Source of the DNA: Chalciporus piperatus
Lineage: Eukaryota; Basidiomycota; Agaricomycetes; Boletales; Boletaceae
Length of the DNA: 64,000 bases
Direction: 5' to 3'
Assembly: GCA_038093975.1 (NCBI GenBank)
Contig: JBBPTG010000028.1
Location: 153,716 to 217,715, forward strand
Shown in pieces: positions 56,544 to 64,000 of the stretch. Within the stretch, counting starts at the first letter, position 1. Each line of letters begins with the position of its first letter. The notes beneath the pieces were generated by a model. The model ran no database searches and was not told the DNA's origin. It worked only from the letters and a program-made list of their open reading frames with translations. A program made the translations under genes and the position numbers.

Positions 56544-57057
56544 TTAACTCGCAGGGGAGTATGAGGAGCAGGAGTCAGAGTGCTTTGGTTGATTGCAGAG
56601 TAAACTCGGACCTCCATCGTTATGCGATCGAATGTAAGACAGAAGAGCATGTATACTATTGCCCACGACTGCCAATGTTAATCATATCTGCAGAAAAAAT
56701 TCAGAGGAAATAAACGGATCCGACCCAGTGGCGTCTGACTCAAACCAGAGGTTTCGTCTTTGTCTTTGTCGAGAAATTTTGCACGCTTGAGCACGTCATC
56801 TCCAATTGAAGAAACAATTAATGACCTCTGGCCTGAAAGTAGGACGGCGTGATCGCTGAACCGGGATCTAATAGTCAGATGCACGAAATGACGAACATTT
56901 GGTGTTTCTTTCGTGTGCCTCCAAGTCCAGGACAGCCAGTAAGATACAAGCCAGTTGGGGCCACAGCACCACCATATATACATTGTTCAATTTCTTATCA
57001 AGCACAAACAGACCCGACCGAGTTCAATGCCCTCTCACCATATCGCAACTTCCGACC

Positions 57058-60220
<3,163 letters not shown>

Positions 60221-60622
60221 TTTTGACGATGTGTACTGTGTGGAGAAGAGAGTCAAGAGCTATGTAAAAAATTGACAAGTGACAGAGTCAACTGAGACAC
60301 CTCCAGTGGATATGACTCTCTCCACAAGCTCTACGGCAATTTTATACCTCGAGGCGAACAAAATGCTGTTGGCTGCTGTACAACACTCGTAATGATCCCA
60401 TAGCTCACAGCTACTACAGCTCGAGGTAAGCTCGAGGTAAGTGTTCCATCCTGAACTTCGATCCAAATGGCAGACATCCGCAGGTCACCCGGGGTCAATG
60501 ACCGTCAATCTACCACAGTCGAGACATCTTGCCTGATCTAGCTGCAGATGATCTAGCTCGTTTTCCTCCTACAGTGCCACACTGGGACTTGGTCAGCGCC
60601 AACGTCATACTTGCCATCCAAC

Positions 60623-62002
60623 ATGAATGCACAAGGCATATCCATACATGTGCCGGACGACATCATTCGCAAGATTCTCTCCTTCACGGACGTCCTCAAC
60701 GTTCTCCGTATGAGATTGGTCAGTGCACTCTTGTCTTGTTGTCGTTCGAAATCTGTCCATATCCCCATCTGCATCATGATGGCGTTGACACACATTCTCA
60801 TCAGGTTTCCAAGCGATTCCGTGAAATCACCTATGATCGTGAAATCTGGGCCACTTTGTATACAAACGCTCCGTTGCCTCGTCCCCCTGGGCCATTCCCG
60901 TCTCAATCCACCCAATTTCTCGAGCGAACCCTGGCGAAATCGACACGATTGGCACAGTCTTGGACAACGCAACCACTGCAAGAAATCTGGAGTGCAGATC
61001 TCCCGCTCAGTTGGCTCCAATGTCAACCCCCGGGGCTCGTGGGCGGGAGATGGGTCATCGATTTCGAGTCATCTAAGAAGATCGTGTTGCATGACACAAC
61101 AGACCTCTCCTCGCGGAAGGTCGTGTGGGAAGTTCCAGACGGTGAAACGATACATTTCTGGGAGTTATGTCCTATCACGTCCACCAATGGAGCGCTGGTC
61201 TACGTCGTTGTTTTTAAGAAACCTACTTTGTGCGCTCACTCGATCTGGTATGCGTACAGTACCTTCGATCTCTGGCTATCTTTCCGCTTACTCGTTGTTT
61301 TATTCATTAGTGAGCTTCTGGAGTTCCGTATCAGCGACGACTCTGTGGAGCTTTCCTTCTCAGTGGAACTACGAGGGCCTCCGGGCAGTTTCGAGGCAAA
61401 TACGGATGGCATGCGTGACAAGGGGCCGCTCCTCTTCATCGAGCACCTACATCTAGTCTTCGACACGCGAACCCGCATCGTCTATGGATTCCCTGAATTC
61501 CGCACTCAACTGGTGCGTAGTCTTACCCTTCTGGCCATCGTATCTGATACTTATCGAAAACTAGGATGAAATCACCCCCTTGCCAGACGACACTGGTCGC
61601 CGAGCTTTGCTGACGAACACACACATCATCATTCTCTCTCCACACACACCGCCCTATCTTCTGATCCAAGCATTTGCTATCCCTGCTCATCCACGCCAGC
61701 TCCCCAATGGCCCATCTGCCCTCCAGCTCACCCACGAGTGTATTTCCACAGATGCCCTCTGGGTGCACGGCCAGACTCTCATCCGAGAATCCACAGTCGA
61801 CCCGCTGACTGGATCAACGAACATGAGATTCTTGGGTCACCTTCCGAAAGGCGGGCAGCTGGGCTTCCATTGTATCGACCTCACGCTACCCGCATCTCAC
61901 GATGATACCATCCTCCCGATTTCCCTCGCCGTTCACGAGGTCTTCACACTCGAACCCTTCTTCCAGCTAACTGCCAGGAACACCGGCTACACTGCAAAAT
62001 GA
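60623..62002 (+). CDS. F-box protein
   Basis: Exons 60,623-60,718, 60,805-61,247, 61,311-61,512 and 61,565-62,002; 392 residues. The F-box is split by intron 1: IHVPDDIIRKILSFTDVLNVLRMR then LVSKRFREITYDREIWATLY (residues about 8-55). The rest is beta-rich, perhaps a degenerate propeller (WVIDFES, VWEVPDG, LEFRISDDS). The 63-bp second intron keeps the frame open if retained, so an unspliced form would simply add 21 hydrophobic residues. Divergent from ARG5,6 with about 400 bp between the starts. Expected to act as an SCF adaptor; target unknown. Confidence 0.78.
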
Positions 62003-62724
62003 AGCCTACAGGGAGCAGACGATTGCCGGAAATCACCACTGATACATATATGGGCCGCGATGTGAACATACGCGCAATATGTTTGGGATGATTTGTGCAC
62101 TGTTTGGGGTATGGCGTCGAGGAGATTATCTCTGTAACATAGGGAACTTGATATTGAATATTTGTTACGAGAGCGTCCGAAGCATATGCAGATAACGAAT
62201 TAGAGCACCTCACACCCCAGGGTTGTGCAGATGGTCATGATAGGACACTGCACTACCGTGATATAGTAATGTCTGACCAACATGTCTAGGGTACCTCCAA
62301 TACATTGTTTGAACATCCTTTCCCCGTTCAGGTTATTGGCACTGTCAGACGGCGTGCTCAATGCCTCCCATTTGACCATCTAATCCATGCTCAACCGTCA
62401 ATTTTTATGTACAAATGGTAATCCGTGTTCGTTACGACTACCGCACTCTGGACATGCACGAATCATGCGATTTGTCGTGCCTGCTTGCACAAGGCTGCCG
62501 TATAGTACACTAAATAATGACATCCTGTAGATGATCTAGTTGTGCTGTCGTCGTTCGTGAAAGTATTGCTTTGCCAGGGCTGGTCGATTACTTGGTGGGT
62601 TCAAGCTCCCTCGCGAGGATAGTGCAATGCAGTATAGATTAACGATGTGTGTATTATAATGCAGCATCCTTCCTAGCATCCAGCTCCTCTATTGAAGGTC
62701 GCTTGGGGGTGACCATCCCACTGC

Positions 62725-62997
62725 TCAGCATGAGCTGGCACATGGGACCTCGGTCTCTCCATATTCACCCGGCGAGTAATCAACTACATGACCAGGCTTG
62801 TAGATGTTGCCGTGGGACTCGAACATCGATGAAGGGAGTTGGAGCATGTCCGATGGGGTCCTCGTGAGGTACAGGATGCGGCGAGGTAGACGTATGTCGC
62901 ACTTCAGCGAACTGCCGAGGCATTCACCAAGCTTGTCTGCCCCCTGGATGGGTGCCCGCCATGAATATCGACGAACCAGAGAAGCAACCTGTTTCAT
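62725..62997 (-). CDS. Possible short hypothetical protein
   Basis: ATG-led frame of 90 codons with a balanced composition (Arg, Leu, Pro, Ser). No domain, no flanking exons and no promoter clue. It could be a single exon of a larger gene or chance. Confidence 0.25.
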   Translation of the reverse strand: MKQVASLVRRYSWRAPIQGADKLGECLGSSLKCDIRLPRRILYLTRTPSDMLQLPSSMFESHGNIYKPGHVVDYSPGEYGETEVPCASSC

Positions 62998-63674
62998 TCA
63001 GGAGTCTAAACACGGGTGAGGATGACATACTACAGTTGACGAGTGTACGAGTTTACCACTTTGGTCGTTCTCTCCCGAATTTTGCGATTGTCTCCAGCCT
63101 GAGGAAGAGCTCATTTTTGATCTCGGAATTTTAACATGGGATGCAGGTCGACTTGACGGCTAAGTAATAAGAAGTGCACGAATCTACGCGCTGACGGTCT
63201 TGATACACCAGTGCCATCAATGAACGCGGTATCGATGCCAGAGCGTCAGTGTGTAAGAGCGGCGGGGAAGTGGGTGTCAACAGCTAGGGTAGTAAAATTA
63301 AGGCTACGTGGTTAGGACACGAAAATCGATAATCGAACCTGTCTATGAAAGCGGCATAGCACCATCTCTTGAGTGACGCTCACGCAATTTAATGGGCCGA
63401 CAAAAGAGCTGACTGCAGCCTTCAAGTTCAAAACATGGTTTGGAAGATGTGGGTATGAAGCGTGTAATAGGACAGTAATAGTATAGATAGATTAGATCAC
63501 TGCTAAAATTCTCGAGCACGTGACGAATCCCAATCATTCCAAGAAAATTTGCGGTGACGTCATCACACTGTACGAAAACAGCAGGTTATGATGCACAAAG
63601 AGTACAGTAATAACATTCAGGTGTTAACAAATGATTGCGAGCATATTTACATGACACACAAGAGATCAACAGAA

Positions 63675-64000
63675 TCAGTACGTAGCAGGGATCAATAGTG
63701 CCCTCTCAACAGTGGTCATGAATTCTTCCCAGACCAATTGCTGAATAGCTATATCATAATGCGTATCAGACAGATCAACCTCGTCATCGGAGATCGCAGA
63801 ATCCCTCAACACCCAACGTGAGATAAACTCCCCTTCCATTGGAATCTGTGAGTCCCAGAGTGGCCAGTTACCATGAGGGAACATGGGAAACGCGGCGACG
63901 AACGCCATCCAAAACAGCTCGCGCATCACAAAGTAATATTCTGGGTAAGAGTTGTTGAGGTGCGGGTCTGCTAACAGGCCCCGCTCGATGTCCTTCGCCA
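63675..64000 (-). CDS. C-terminal part of an unknown protein, cut by the window edge
   Basis: An open frame enters from the right edge and runs 107 codons to a stop at 63,675. It is rich in Trp, Phe and Met (ELFWMAFVAAFPMFP, WPLWDSQ, FISRWVL) and ends with an acidic then Leu/Ile-rich tail. I do not recognise it. Uninterrupted frame, protein-like composition and position at the edge support a real last exon. Confidence 0.55.
   Translation of the reverse strand, partial: AKDIERGLLADPHLNNSYPEYYFVMRELFWMAFVAAFPMFPHGNWPLWDSQIPMEGEFISRWVLRDSAISDDEVDLSDTHYDIAIQQLVWEEFMTTVERALLIPATY

Overview
The window is eukaryotic DNA from a filamentous basidiomycete, most probably an Agaricomycete (mushroom-forming fungus). 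Genes on both strands are interrupted by many short spliceosomal introns (mostly 40-65 bp, GT-AG), and several gene families are typical of these fungi: Plavaka and Tnp2-like transposases, membrane-anchored WD40 proteins, CorA-like transporters, F-box/LRR proteins and BNR-repeat secreted proteins. All gene models were spliced by eye and checked for phase; exon coordinates are given in each entry.

Positions 1-16,460 are a nest of mobile DNA. A complete ten-exon Plavaka-type transposase gene (444-4054) is followed by a minisatellite of about 110-bp units (about 4195-5410). A minus-strand coiled-coil/proline-rich gene of unknown function (15,569 down to 5,583) is split by a full-length chromodomain Ty3/Gypsy retrotransposon (6600-13,785). 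That element has identical 469-bp LTRs and a 5-bp target duplication GTTCC. It also has a self-complementary primer-binding site of the Tf1 kind, a textbook -1 frameshift cassette between gag and pol, and an extra third ORF with zinc knuckles. A small basic-protein gene (15,795-16,458) diverges from the interrupted gene.

Positions 16,700-24,120 hold a minus-strand gene with a Gly/Arg-rich conserved segment, a membrane-anchored WD40-like protein and an intact Tnp2/CACTA-like transposase with internal membrane segments. An ArsB/CitMHS permease follows (25,141-26,787).

From 29,332 to 39,767 the DNA is gene-dense and mostly housekeeping: a CorA-like metal transporter, an FMN-dependent 2-hydroxyacid dehydrogenase, a Rab7-like GTPase with a large insertion, LSm6, a Gdt1-family Golgi cation transporter and a peroxisomal dienoyl-CoA isomerase. 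From 40,043 to 46,768 come two F-box/LRR-type genes, a dead metallopeptidase pseudogene, a secreted Asp-box protein and a small secreted hydrophobic protein. From 48,817 to 56,543 is a lineage-specific block: two related short proline-motif ORFs flank a two-propeller WD40 protein, an exon relic of the isomerase gene and an intact astacin-like metallopeptidase. The last part holds the bifunctional arginine-biosynthesis gene ARG5,6 (57,058-60,220), an F-box gene (60,623-62,002) and the 3' end of an unknown gene running off the right edge.

Stretches without a recognisable gene: 4055-4194, 16,459-16,718, 17,692-18,014, 19,767-20,276, 24,121-25,140, 26,788-27,454, 28,046-29,331, 31,633-32,532, 34,202-34,775, 36,725-37,242, 42,267-42,689, 45,510-46,025, 46,769-48,816, 49,134-49,524, 52,689-53,705, 56,544-57,057, 60,221-60,622, 62,003-62,724 and 62,998-63,674.
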